From assembly GCA_030041225.1 (NCBI GenBank), contig JASHOG010000078.1, forward strand, positions 1-46,512: a stretch of 46,512 nt of DNA, written 5' to 3'. The position numbers and the translations under genes are program-made. This document shows, piece after piece, positions 6,849-14,159 of this stretch. How positions within the stretch are numbered: position 1 is the stretch's first letter; each line of letters starts with the position of its first letter. The stretch comes from Vulcanimicrobiota bacterium (GTDB lineage: Bacteria; Vulcanimicrobiota; Vulcanimicrobiia; Vulcanimicrobiales; Vulcanimicrobiaceae). The notes under the pieces are model-generated. The model worked only from the letters and a program-made list of their open reading frames with translations, was not told the DNA's origin and made no database searches.

Positions 6849-8609
6849 ATGCTCCCACGCATGCGTCCTTTCCCTCCCGGCTTCCGTTTCGGCGTTGCGA
6901 CGGCCGATCACCAGTGCGAGGCATATGACGGACGCGATGACATCCGCGACGTGTGGGAACGCGAGCGCAAGCTGACGCCGCGCGGACGCGCAACCGATTT
7001 CTGGAACCGGTTCCGAGAGGACGTCGACCTCGCCCGCGGCCTCGGTTGCACTGCCTTTCGCCTTTCACTCTCATGGGCGCGGCTGGAGCCCTCGCCCGAA
7101 ACGTGGGACGACGCCGCCTTTGCGCACTATCGCGACGTCTTGCAGTACATGCGCGACGCGGGCATTGCGACGATCGTCACGCTGCACCACAACACGTGGC
7201 CGCTGCACGTGCAGCAGGTTGGAAACGGCGCCGGCATGCTCGATCCCAGCTTCCCCGATCGCTTCGCGCAGTACGCGAAGGTCGTTGCGGAGCGGCTCGG
7301 CGATCTCATCGACTGGTACGTGACGCTCAACGAACCGAATCAGTTGCTCTACGGCTACGTGAAGCTCTGGTGCATGCGCAACTATGCGGTGCCGCCGGGG
7401 CTCGGCGACGCATCCTCAGCGGAACAAATGGAGGCGTTGCTCAAGCTCATTCCAAATCTCTTTCTCGCGCACGCGCGTGCACGCGCCGCAATTCATCGTA
7501 GCCGTCCGCACGCGCTCGTCGGCGCGAACCCGCTCGTGCTCGGGCTTCCGCGCTGGCTGCAACGCTGGGTTGACCGTGCGGCGACGCACCTCAAGAGCCC
7601 AGACGACCTGCGCGCGCAGGCACGGCACATCTCCCAAGCGGCGATTCTCGACTGCGGGCGCGTGGACGTCTCGATCGCGCAGATCGAGATGACGCACGAG
7701 CGCATGGAGCACGTGCTCTTCTCGCAGCCGTATGAGAACATGTACGCCGTCGCGATGGCCTTCGGAAGCCACGCGCTGCTCGATGCCGTCAACGCAGTCA
7801 TTCGCGGCGCGCCTGGTACGCACATACGGGAGAACGATAGATCGCTCGAGGCGATTCGCCGCCGCGGCGTGCTGCGCGTCGGCGTCCAGCCCAATCCGTC
7901 GCAGCCCGAGCTCGACCTCGCGCGCTCCGTCGCGCAGCGGATCCTCGGCGACGGATCGAGGATCGAGTTTGTGACGCTGCGCGACGAGGACCGCGTCGAT
8001 GCGACGCGTTCGTGGCTGCGCGCCTTCGACGCCTTTCGCAAGACGCTCTCAATGTTTGCGACGATGCTCGGGACGAACTGGTGGAATCTCGGCATGTCCG
8101 GCCGGCTCGCGCCTTTTCTCTGCCCACAGGAATGCGTCGGCGCGCTCGACTACGTCGGGCTCGACTATTACTGGGGCGTGCCGTCGATACGCCCCTCGCA
8201 GCTCGAGCGGTTGCTCTCGGCGGCAGAGTGCCGTTACGGAAATGCACCGGTCTGGCCGGGCGTTCTCTATGACATCCTGCGGGAGCAGCAAAGGGACTTT
8301 CCCGGGAAGCCGATCATCGTCATCGAGAACGGCTGCGTAACCACTGCCGACCGAGTTGCGCGCTATCAATACATCAAGCGTCATCTCGAGAGCGTGCAGC
8401 GCGCCGCCGCCGACGGCATTCCGGTTCAGGCCTATATTTGCTGGAGCATCACGTCGAATCGCGAGTGGGGGCTACCCTTCAACGATGCCAGCGACTTCGG
8501 CCTCTACCATATCGACCTTGACACGGATCCGGCTCTCACGCGCGTTCCCACCGCCGCGTCTGCGCGCTACAAAGAGATCATTGCAGCGCGCAGTGCCGAC
8601 GTCCCCTGA
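6849..8609 (+). CDS. Glycoside hydrolase family 1 enzyme with an embedded solute-binding-protein-like insertion
   Basis: A 586-residue GH1 protein, about 100 longer than usual. GH1 hallmarks occur in order: FRFGVATADHQCEA, FRLSLSWARLEPS, TLHHNTWPLH, the acid/base motif TLNEPNQ, DYVGLDYYWG, the nucleophile motif IENG, and WSITSNREWG. Between the fourth and fifth barrel units, residues about 266-385 do not look like GH1. They contain GRVDVSIAQIEMTHERMEHV, LFSQPY, LLDAVNAVI and then IRRRGVLRVGVQ, LDLARSVAQRILG and IEFVTLRDEDRVDA, all hallmarks of family-3 solute-binding proteins but with the C-terminal elements before the N-terminal ones. No signal peptide, so cytoplasmic. ATG 6849 or 6861 may be the start; neither has a clear ribosome-binding site. 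The stop overlaps the next gene (TGATG). Confidence 0.92.
   Translation: MLPRMRPFPPGFRFGVATADHQCEAYDGRDDIRDVWERERKLTPRGRATDFWNRFREDVDLARGLGCTAFRLSLSWARLEPSPETWDDAAFAHYRDVLQYMRDAGIATIVTLHHNTWPLHVQQVGNGAGMLDPSFPDRFAQYAKVVAERLGDLIDWYVTLNEPNQLLYGYVKLWCMRNYAVPPGLGDASSAEQMEALLKLIPNLFLAHARARAAIHRSRPHALVGANPLVLGLPRWLQRWVDRAATHLKSPDDLRAQARHISQAAILDCGRVDVSIAQIEMTHERMEHVLFSQPYENMYAVAMAFGSHALLDAVNAVIRGAPGTHIRENDRSLEAIRRRGVLRVGVQPNPSQPELDLARSVAQRILGDGSRIEFVTLRDEDRVDATRSWLRAFDAFRKTLSMFATMLGTNWWNLGMSGRLAPFLCPQECVGALDYVGLDYYWGVPSIRPSQLERLLSAAECRYGNAPVWPGVLYDILREQQRDFPGKPIIVIENGCVTTADRVARYQYIKRHLESVQRAAADGIPVQAYICWSITSNREWGLPFNDASDFGLYHIDLDTDPALTRVPTAASARYKEIIAARSADVP
7644..8010 (+). other. Region of the GH1 gene encoding a permuted SBP-family-3-like lobe
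   Basis: Codons for residues about 266-385 of the GH1 protein. The first half encodes the segment that in amino-acid-binding proteins precedes lobe 2 (VDVSIAQ, THERMEHVLFSQPY) joined directly to the C-terminal helix segment (GSHALLDAVNAVI). The second half encodes the N-terminal segment (RRRGVLRVGV, DLARSVAQRILG, FVTLRDEDRV). Lobe 2 is absent. Boundaries are estimated by eye from where GH1 similarity stops and resumes. Confidence 0.6.
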
Positions 8610-9445
8610 TGCATCGCGGCATCTATGCGGCGGTATTGACGCCGATCACGAGCAGCTTCGAGCCCGACGCGCAGAAAGCCGTCGCGTACTATCGCGACCT
8701 GCTCGCGAGCGGCTGTGACGGGCTCAACCTGCTCGGAACGACGGGTGAGGCGATGTCGTTCAGCGCCAACCAGCGGTTGCGTTTTATGGAGGCAATCGCT
8801 CGGAGTGGCCTCCCGATGGAGCGGATCTTCTGCGGCACCGGCGCCGCCTCGCTCGATGATGCGATCCTTCTGACCCGGGCCGCCGCTGCGCTCGGCTTTG
8901 CTGCGGCGCTGGTTATGCCGCCGTTTTTCTATCGTGAGGTGGGCGATGACGGCATCGTCGCGTTCTTTGATGCGCTCCTCGCTCGCATGTCGGAGCATCA
9001 AGCGTTGCGCATACTCCTCTACAACTTTCCCCGCATGAGTGGGATCACGTTCGACGCAGAGCTCGTCGAGCGTCTGCTGCGCGAGTTTCCGGGCATCGTC
9101 GTCGGCATGAAGGACAGCTCGAACGATCGCGACCTGCAGCGGTCGCTGCTCGCTTCGCACAAAAGCTTCGCGATGTTTCCCGGCTCTGAAGAGTACCTTG
9201 CGGAGGCGAAGGGCTACGGCGTTACAGGATGTATCTCCGGCAGCGTCTGCCTCTGGCCCCGGCTGGCGCAGGATGTCTTTCGCAGCGGCGATCCGGAGCG
9301 TGCGCGCGAGCTCGCCACGTTGCGTGCCGGCCTCGCCGGCGCTCCCTTCATTCCCGCGGTGCGCCGTCTCGTCGCGCGCGAGCGCAACGACCCCGCCTGG
9401 GAGGCCCCCATGCCCCCGCTCGCATCAGGCGAGCATGTACTCTAA
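8609..9445 (+). CDS. Dihydrodipicolinate synthase/N-acetylneuraminate lyase family aldolase
   Basis: A 278-residue class I aldolase of the DapA/NanA superfamily. Seen are GTTGEAMSF (the pyruvate-carboxylate-binding loop), YNFPRMSG with the catalytic tyrosine, and VGMKDSS with the Schiff-base lysine. The fold is a TIM barrel that condenses or cleaves pyruvate with an aldehyde. Its start overlaps the GH1 stop as TGATG, so the two are translationally coupled. That context argues for sugar-acid or sialic-acid-type breakdown rather than lysine synthesis, though the substrate is an inference. The 3' end overlaps the convergent flavoenzyme gene by 21 bases. Confidence 0.88.
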   Translation: MHRGIYAAVLTPITSSFEPDAQKAVAYYRDLLASGCDGLNLLGTTGEAMSFSANQRLRFMEAIARSGLPMERIFCGTGAASLDDAILLTRAAAALGFAAALVMPPFFYREVGDDGIVAFFDALLARMSEHQALRILLYNFPRMSGITFDAELVERLLREFPGIVVGMKDSSNDRDLQRSLLASHKSFAMFPGSEEYLAEAKGYGVTGCISGSVCLWPRLAQDVFRSGDPERARELATLRAGLAGAPFIPAVRRLVARERNDPAWEAPMPPLASGEHVL

Positions 9446-10774
9446 ATCGGACGACCCTGTCGGATAGGCGAAGAGCGTCGACACGAGCGCGTCTGCGTTG
9501 ACGCCGCTGCGTATCGCGGCTGCGAGAACGTTGATCTGCTCCTCGGCGTGCGGTCCGAGGATCGCCGCGCCGAGAATCGCGCGCGTGCCTTTCTCGAGGA
9601 TCATCTTGTAAAAGGCGCCGCGCCCAGCGACGTGCCGCGTTCCGTACCACGACGTCATGTCGCCGGAGCGCACGTCGATGTCGAGATTGCGCTCACGCGC
9701 CTGCTCTTCGCTCAAGCCCACCACCCCGAGCGCAGGCATGGAATAGACCATCGACGCGAGCCCGCTCCAGTCGAGAGTGTGCGTATTTCCATCGAGGATG
9801 TTCTTTGCGACGATCTCACCCTCGTATCCGGCGACGGGAGTCAGCGGAAGGCCTCCGCCGTCGGCCGCGTCACCGGCGGCGTAGACGCACGGATTGCTCG
9901 TGCTCTGGAGGTGCGCATTCACTTTGACGCCGTGCGCGCTGCGTTCGACGTTGCCGGCTTCGAGCGCGAGTGCGTCGAGATCGGCGACGCGTCCCGCTGC
10001 GAGAACGCCGGCCTCCGCGCGAAACTCGCGCAGCTGTCCTGCGACGCGTGCGTGCACGATGACGCCGTTTGCAGCGCGCTCTACCGATTCCACCGTAGCT
10101 TCGAGCTGCACCTCGATACCGGCCTCGCGCGTGAGACGCAGAAGAAACGCGACCGCATCGGCATCGAAGCCTTCGAGCGGTTGCGCGCCGCGATGCAGGA
10201 TCGTCGCCTTCGCGCCTGCGCGCGCCGCGAGGTTCGCGAACTCGAACGCGATATAGCCGCCGCCGACGAAGATGAGCGATACGGGCAGATGCTCGAGGTC
10301 GAGAAACTGTTCGCTGTCGACCAGCGCCTCATCGCCCGTCGCGACGTGCCGCGGCGCCGCTCCGCTCGCGATCACGACATTTCCCGCACGTACGAGTTCG
10401 TCGTCGATCCTCAGCGTTTGCGGATCTTCGAAGCATGCGCTACCGTGCAATGCGACGGCGCCGGCCTCTTCGAGCTCGCGCACGCGTTGCGCCGGCATGG
10501 GGTCGGTGAAGGTATGCTTGAAGTGCATGAGCGCATCCCACTGCAAAAGCGGCACGCTATCGAGAATGCCGAGCGCAGCGTAGCGCTGCGCGTCGTCGAT
10601 CACCCGCGCAGCTGCGACGAGGACCTTCTTCGGATCGCAGCCGCGCAGCACGCAGGTTCCCCCGAATGGCCGCTGGTCGACCACCGCGACGGAACGCCCG
10701 TGGGCTCGGAGGGCCGTCGCTGCCGACGTTCCCGCGCTTCCGCTCCCGATGACGACCACGTCAAACTCTCGCAT
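9425..10774 (-). CDS. Class I pyridine nucleotide-disulfide oxidoreductase (glutathione reductase-like)
   Basis: A 449-residue flavoprotein. It has the FAD motif VVIGSGSAGTSAA, the redox-active pair in GGTCVLRGCDPKKV (CxxxxC), a second nucleotide-binding motif FVGGGYIAFEFANLAARAG, the FAD-contacting VYAAGDAAD, and a dimerisation domain with GPHAEEQIN. The terminal HPT motif of glutathione and dihydrolipoyl reductases, whose histidine is the acid-base catalyst, reads AYPTGSSDLEYML, with tyrosine for histidine. ATG 10774 is preferred because MREFDVVVIGSG then begins the fold at once and AAAGG precedes it; an in-frame extension to 10870 exists. It is divergent from padR. Substrate disulfide unknown. 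Confidence 0.87.
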   Translation of the reverse strand: MREFDVVVIGSGSAGTSAATALRAHGRSVAVVDQRPFGGTCVLRGCDPKKVLVAAARVIDDAQRYAALGILDSVPLLQWDALMHFKHTFTDPMPAQRVRELEEAGAVALHGSACFEDPQTLRIDDELVRAGNVVIASGAAPRHVATGDEALVDSEQFLDLEHLPVSLIFVGGGYIAFEFANLAARAGAKATILHRGAQPLEGFDADAVAFLLRLTREAGIEVQLEATVESVERAANGVIVHARVAGQLREFRAEAGVLAAGRVADLDALALEAGNVERSAHGVKVNAHLQSTSNPCVYAAGDAADGGGLPLTPVAGYEGEIVAKNILDGNTHTLDWSGLASMVYSMPALGVVGLSEEQARERNLDIDVRSGDMTSWYGTRHVAGRGAFYKMILEKGTRAILGAAILGPHAEEQINVLAAAIRSGVNADALVSTLFAYPTGSSDLEYMLA

Positions 10775-10824
10775 GCGCCTTTGATTGCCCGTTTCGCGGG
10801 TGCTCTCATCCGCCGAGGAGCCGC

Positions 10825-10853
10825 TTGACATTATTCGATATATCAAGTAAGTT
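10825..10853 (+). promoter_or_regulatory. padR promoter overlapped by a 20-bp palindrome
   Basis: TTGACA (10825-10830), a 17-base spacer and TAAGTT (10848-10853) form a sigma-70-like promoter facing padR. The spacer holds TTATTCGATATATCAAGTAA at 10831-10850, a palindrome with only two mismatched pairs and a perfect GATATATC core at 10837-10844. AT-rich palindromes of this kind between padR and its divergent neighbour are the usual autoregulatory operators of the family. Repression of both directions is inferred. Confidence 0.65.
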
Positions 10854-10913
10854 ACTCGTAAGAACGGCATGCTCGCGAACGCGGCAGCCTAACCCCACTC
10901 ATAAGGAACACGA

Positions 10914-11426
10914 ATGCGCAAACACTTTCACTTTGGAGAGGGTCACCACGGCGGTGGCCGGCGCCGGCATCACGGCTGGCACCGTAGCCATACACGCGGT
11001 CGTGGCGACCTCAAATACGAGATCCTCGAATCATTGCTCGACGGACCGCGCCACGGGTACGATATCATGCTCGCGATCGAAGAACGCAGCGGACTTCGTC
11101 CGAGCCCCGGATCGGTCTATCCGGCCCTGCAAATGCTCGAGGACGGAGACTTCGTGCACGGGAGCGAGCGCGACGGGAAGCGCGTCTACGAGATCGACGA
11201 AAAGGGACGCGAGCTGCTTGCGCAGCGCGAACCCAGCGAAGAGGGACCGCTCGACGTCGAGTCATTCATCGATCTTCACGGAGAAGGCATACGTCAGCTG
11301 TACGCGCTCAAGGAAGCGGCGAAACAAATCGTGCGTAGCCGCGACAAAGATCTGTATAAGAAAGCCATCGCCGTGCTCGACCGCGCGCGTCGCGAGCTCT
11401 TCGCGCTGCTCGCGGACCACATCTAG
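10914..11426 (+). CDS. PadR family transcriptional regulator
   Basis: A 170-residue PadR protein with a His/Gly/Arg-rich N-terminal tail (residues 1-30, for example GGGRRRHHGWHRSH) followed by the winged helix: LKYEILESLLDGPRHGYDIM, PSPGSVYPALQMLEDGDFV and the wing DGKRVYEIDEKGREL. The C-terminal helix (LYKKAIAVLDRARRELFALL) is the dimerisation element of the family. The His-rich tail could bind metal, but such tails also occur in PadR proteins sensing other ligands. AAGGA precedes the ATG. A strong promoter with a palindrome lies just upstream. The multicopper oxidase gene follows 46 bases downstream and may share the transcript. Confidence 0.93.
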   Translation: MRKHFHFGEGHHGGGRRRHHGWHRSHTRGRGDLKYEILESLLDGPRHGYDIMLAIEERSGLRPSPGSVYPALQMLEDGDFVHGSERDGKRVYEIDEKGRELLAQREPSEEGPLDVESFIDLHGEGIRQLYALKEAAKQIVRSRDKDLYKKAIAVLDRARRELFALLADHI

Positions 11427-11472
11427 CGAAAACAGGACACAGGTTGGCTGTCCGTGAATCGGGCAATCAACG

Positions 11473-13389
11473 ATGCCACGACGTGAGGTCTTCAGCACTC
11501 GCGCTCTTCCCGTGTGCCTCATCTTTGTCGTCGCATTCGGCGCCATTACGTGGGCGCCGAACGCGGCACAAGGCGCGCAGGCGGCAGCACATGTGAGTCC
11601 GTGCGGACCACTTGAGACGTCACACGAAATCGTCGAGCCGCCCGACGTCGAGATGTGGAACGCGCCCGTCGACGCGTCCGGTCTACACGAGTTGATTCTC
11701 GGCGTCCACCGCGACCACGATCGGTTCTGCTATCGCTACGCATGGCGGGGAGACGTGTATACTGTTTCTCCGGCGATTCGCGTCCACCGCGGTGAACGCT
11801 TCGCCCTTCGCATCGCTGACGACATAGTCTCCCGAGCCCGGGGCGAGAGCGTGCCGTCGACGGCACTGCCGGCATGCATGCCCATGACCATGCCGCGCCC
11901 GCCCGCCGAACACTGGGTCGGCTACCTCAACCATGTTATCGACGACCGTTACTTCTCGATGCCTGCCGTCAACACGAACCTGCACTTGCACGGCTTCGAA
12001 GGGCCGGCATCGATGGAGAATGTTTTTCTCTCGGCGTTGAGCACGCCGATGCACGCATGCGAGTACGACATTACCATTCCGTCCACGCAACCGCCGGGCA
12101 CGTACCTCTATCATCCGCACGCCCACGGTGCCTCAGACGTCGAGCTATTCGGCGGCCTCTCCGGCGTCTGGATCGTCGAGCCCGACACGCCGCAAATTCC
12201 GCGCTCCGACGAGCATGTGATCGTTCTCCGCTATCGCATGCCGTACGAGCCGGATAATACCTTCGCGCCCGATGAGTACGCGCTCGGGCCCGCCGCAGAA
12301 GCGCACGAAGCAGCCCTGCCGTTTGCCGCGCCGGTCCGGTACGATCCGTTCCATCCTCCGCCGTGGCCCGTGAGCTATCCGATGCGCGTGGGCAGCCTCA
12401 CCCTAGACCCGACCGGCTGCGACGGCCTTGCCTCCGAAGCGGTCATGGCAGTCAATGGATCCGACACGCCGGCATTTCTGCGCATTCCCGCGGGGCGGAC
12501 GCAGTTGTTGCGCATCGTGAACGCGACGTCGGATTCGGCGAAACTCCTCGTGCTTCGCGACGCCGCCGGCGCGCCACAGCAGCTTCGCATCGTCGGGCTC
12601 GACGGCGTTCCCGTGTCAGGCGACATGATGCATCCGCTTGCGCAGTATCTTCCGCTCGACGACGTCATGCTCTCCCCGATGTCGCGCGCCGACATTCTGC
12701 TCACGGCGCCGGTAGGGGCGACGTACACGCTATGGAGCGAGCACTACTGTCAGGGTAAGGACGGGTTTTATCAGATGCGGCGCGCGTTGCTGCAGATCGC
12801 AGCGACGCAGAGCGACGATCCGGCGACGATGGTTTTAACGCCGGTGGATCAGACTGATACACCCGCCGCGCGGCTCGTCGCATTCGCGCGGAAGCACCCA
12901 TCGCTCATCCACCGCCGCGCGATCACGTTCACGGAGTACGATTTTCCAAAGAGAGGACGCGTACCGGAGCACGGGGCCTACTACATCACGGATACGACCA
13001 ATCCGAACTTCCACGAGCATCCGTTCTGGCCGGTCTACCACCCAGGCGCGATGTTCCCATCCAATCCGGACATCGTCGTGAAGCAAGGGACGATCGAAGA
13101 GTGGTACGTCATCAACGCGACGATGGAGACGCACGCGTTCCACATCCACCAAATGGCCTTCGTCGAGGAACGCAGCTTTATGGGGCCGCCCGTGACCGTC
13201 GACACCATCTTCGTCCCCGTAGGGAAGCTGCTACCGGATCGCCGCTATCCGAACTATCCGCTCATCAAGCCCAGCATCACGCGGATCCTCCTCGACTTCC
13301 GCCACGTTCCGAAGGGCGAGTTCGTCTTTCACTGCCACATGCTCTTTCATGAAGATCATGGGATGATGGGAGTCATCCGCGTCGAGTAA
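11473..13389 (+). CDS. Secreted multicopper oxidase
   Basis: A 638-residue exported oxidase. Residues 1-35 form a signal peptide ending near NAAQGAQA. All four copper-ligand motifs are present: LHLHGF (His 171 and 173), YHPHAHG (214, 216, 218), THAFHIHQM (554, 557, 559) and FHCHMLFHEDHGMM (620-626 plus the methionine as axial type 1 ligand). This is a full set of type 1, 2 and 3 copper sites, so it should couple substrate oxidation to reduction of O2 to water. It is long and lacks an obvious methionine-rich CueO-type insert, so the substrate (metal ion, phenol or other) is open. It follows padR and is convergent with an outer-membrane protein gene. Confidence 0.92.
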   Translation: MPRREVFSTRALPVCLIFVVAFGAITWAPNAAQGAQAAAHVSPCGPLETSHEIVEPPDVEMWNAPVDASGLHELILGVHRDHDRFCYRYAWRGDVYTVSPAIRVHRGERFALRIADDIVSRARGESVPSTALPACMPMTMPRPPAEHWVGYLNHVIDDRYFSMPAVNTNLHLHGFEGPASMENVFLSALSTPMHACEYDITIPSTQPPGTYLYHPHAHGASDVELFGGLSGVWIVEPDTPQIPRSDEHVIVLRYRMPYEPDNTFAPDEYALGPAAEAHEAALPFAAPVRYDPFHPPPWPVSYPMRVGSLTLDPTGCDGLASEAVMAVNGSDTPAFLRIPAGRTQLLRIVNATSDSAKLLVLRDAAGAPQQLRIVGLDGVPVSGDMMHPLAQYLPLDDVMLSPMSRADILLTAPVGATYTLWSEHYCQGKDGFYQMRRALLQIAATQSDDPATMVLTPVDQTDTPAARLVAFARKHPSLIHRRAITFTEYDFPKRGRVPEHGAYYITDTTNPNFHEHPFWPVYHPGAMFPSNPDIVVKQGTIEEWYVINATMETHAFHIHQMAFVEERSFMGPPVTVDTIFVPVGKLLPDRRYPNYPLIKPSITRILLDFRHVPKGEFVFHCHMLFHEDHGMMGVIRVE

Positions 13390-13407
13390 GCCTTAGAAGT
13401 GTAAGGC
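13390..13407. other. Short hairpin between convergent genes
   Basis: GCCTTA (13390-13395) and TAAGGC (13402-13407) can pair around a 6-base loop. It sits exactly between the convergent oxidase and outer-membrane genes, where a two-way terminator would be useful. No T-rich tract follows on either strand, so a role as an intrinsic terminator is weakly supported. Confidence 0.25.
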
Positions 13408-14106
13408 GTAGAGGGCGGTAGCGAAGAGGCCGGCGACGTGGTTCGCGTCGGCGAAGGACCCGTCCGGAAACGTTGCGGTCATGTTCATATAACGTGCGCC
13501 GAACTTGATGCGCCAGTGGCCCGTTGCTCGTACGAAGGCCACTTGCGCGTCGACCTGAGCCTCTCGCTCCGGTACGGGCGCGGTCACGTAGCCCGGCTCG
13601 TTGTACGCGTACGAGAGTTCCGCGTGTATTGCGGGACTCGTGGCGAGGATGCTCTCGATCGCGTTACCGCTGCCCAATGGAATCCGATTGGCGATCTCGT
13701 AACGCGCGCCGGCACCACGGGAAGCGTCGTACTGATGAGGAGCGCCGAGGTACTCCGTCTGCTGATTCCATAGGGTCTCCCCGATGCCAAGCGCCCACCG
13801 ATCTCCCGGCAGCCAGTAGCGCACGGACCCATCGAAGTAGCTGAGGGTGATGCTATGAATCCCCGTGGGCGCACTCGAGATCGGAATCGACGGCAGCGGC
13901 ACGAGCTCGCCGGAGATTTCCACGTGAGCGAACGTTACGTCTGCGACGCCAAATGGAACCGGGTAGTTAACGCGTGCGTTGTTGCCGGGCTCAACATGGC
14001 CCTCGTTGCCGAAGAGCGCCTGGAGTCCCAAGTCGAACTCACCTGCCTGCGCTTGCCCGGTGCTCGATAGCAGCGCAACAGCAAAGACGAACAGTGCGCG
14101 TCTCAA
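13393..14106 (-). CDS. Putative outer-membrane beta-barrel protein
   Basis: A 237-residue exported protein that I cannot assign to a named family. It begins at TTG 14106, which follows an in-frame TAG directly, so no longer form is possible. Residues 1-21 are a signal peptide ending QAQA. The mature part alternates polar and hydrophobic residues in short strands (GARYEIANRIPLG, HAELSYAYNE, KFGARYMNM) and ends ATALYALHF; a C-terminal phenylalanine is the assembly signal of many outer-membrane barrels. It lies 54 bases downstream of the oxidase-ZIP fusion on the same strand and probably belongs with it. A role in metal or copper passage would be guesswork. Confidence 0.7.
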   Translation of the reverse strand: MRRALFVFAVALLSSTGQAQAGEFDLGLQALFGNEGHVEPGNNARVNYPVPFGVADVTFAHVEISGELVPLPSIPISSAPTGIHSITLSYFDGSVRYWLPGDRWALGIGETLWNQQTEYLGAPHQYDASRGAGARYEIANRIPLGSGNAIESILATSPAIHAELSYAYNEPGYVTAPVPEREAQVDAQVAFVRATGHWRIKFGARYMNMTATFPDGSFADANHVAGLFATALYALHF

Positions 14107-14116
14107 CTACGGCTTC

Positions 14117-14134
14117 TTAGGCCAATTGGGCTAG
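14117..14134. promoter_or_regulatory. Imperfect palindrome ahead of the outer-membrane gene
   Basis: TTAGGCCAATTGGGCTAG at 14117-14134 contains a perfect CCAATTGG core and outer arms that pair except for two positions. It lies 11 bases upstream of the TTG start of the outer-membrane gene. Its TTAGGC half resembles the palindrome at the start of the oxidase-ZIP fusion. Whether it is an operator is uncertain. Confidence 0.3.
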
Positions 14135-14159
14135 GCTCCTGCGCCCGTAGCCCGTCGAG

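Noticed and set aside
9548-10828. Long plus-strand frame (426 codons) opposite the flavoenzyme gene
   Set aside because: It mirrors a clear oxidoreductase on the other strand and has an Arg/Ala-rich composition without any domain, as expected for an antisense shadow in GC-rich DNA.
13390-13407. Hairpin GCCTTA/TAAGGC as an intrinsic terminator
   Set aside because: Stem is only 6 pairs and no T-run follows on either strand; kept only as a low-confidence structure.
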